64,000 bases of DNA from Mucilaginibacter lappiensis (lineage in GTDB: Bacteria; Bacteroidota; Bacteroidia; Sphingobacteriales; Sphingobacteriaceae): positions 1 to 64,000 of the forward strand of contig NZ_FTMG01000010.1 of NCBI RefSeq assembly GCF_900155965.1, in the 5' to 3' direction. The notes below the pieces were generated by a model. It made no database searches and had not been told where the DNA came from. It worked only from the letters and a program-made list of their open reading frames with translations. Shown here piece by piece: positions 63,971 to 64,000 of the stretch (its first letter is position 1; each line of letters begins with the position of its first letter). The position numbers and the translations under genes are program-made.

Positions 63971-64000
63971 GTGCTGATATAAATATACGAAATTAGCGGG

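Overview
The window looks like chromosomal DNA of a Bacteroidota bacterium, most likely Sphingobacteriaceae (Mucilaginibacter/Pedobacter-like). This rests on a fused SecDF, a Tgt without the usual zinc cysteines, DUF3857 proteins, a PyrF of the long type, a Rho with a long N-terminal extension, Bacteroidota-type promoter elements (TTTG, about 20 nt, TAnnTTTG), a moderate GC content, and many palindromic intergenic repeats. I see no tRNA, rRNA or CRISPR array.

Layout. 1-1.5 kb: an IS110-family element inserted in a palindromic repeat, with a recognisable candidate bridge RNA. 1.6-7.4 kb: GH3 glycosidase, membrane-anchored alpha/beta hydrolase, ROK regulator. 7.5-17.2 kb: HMG-CoA-lyase-like protein, NDH-2, SecDF, folA, a four-helix-bundle (IVP-type) gene, thyA, ispE, a beta-hydroxyacid dehydrogenase and a LapA-like protein. 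17.2-18.2 kb: gene-poor AT-rich stretch. 18.2-33.9 kb: mostly housekeeping (EamA transporter, LptF/G permease, tgt; GT2, ECF sigma, rsmG; BlaR1/BlaI-type pair with three operators; dprA; sixA, GT9, PolX-like; sppA; folK; Hpt). 34.0-35.8 kb: accessory patch with a MITE-like element, a six-cysteine double-glycine peptide gene and a decayed IS5-type transposase. 35.9-39.8 kb: purS, pssA, rho, pyrF. 40.0-46.3 kb: two paralogous S9 peptidases flanking a bacteriocin-like cassette (two GG-leader peptides, two CPBP membrane proteins of which one is frameshifted, one XRE regulator). 46.5-63.6 kb: NlpC/P60 lipoprotein, TMEM175 channel, two DUF3857 proteins, exonuclease, queG, two polysaccharide deacetylase lipoproteins, secreted Gfo/Idh/MocA protein, ruvB, DPM1-like GT2, POT transporter, a secreted unknown and a thiolase.

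How genes work together: tgt and queG both serve queuosine; folA, thyA and folK belong to folate/dTMP metabolism; purS and pyrF to nucleotide synthesis; secDF and lptF/G to envelope biogenesis; ruvB, dprA and the exonuclease to DNA processing.

Most notable: (1) the IS110 element, whose non-coding end carries guide-like segments matching its own insertion target and its own ends; (2) a three-copy ~250 bp dispersed repeat with TTAAC motifs at helical spacing and a GCCCGGT hairpin; (3) the GG-leader peptide loci, one of which (57 aa) is short enough to be easily missed; (4) an in-frame palindromic repeat inside thyA; (5) a ~165 bp MITE-like element sharing ends with a decayed IS5-type element.
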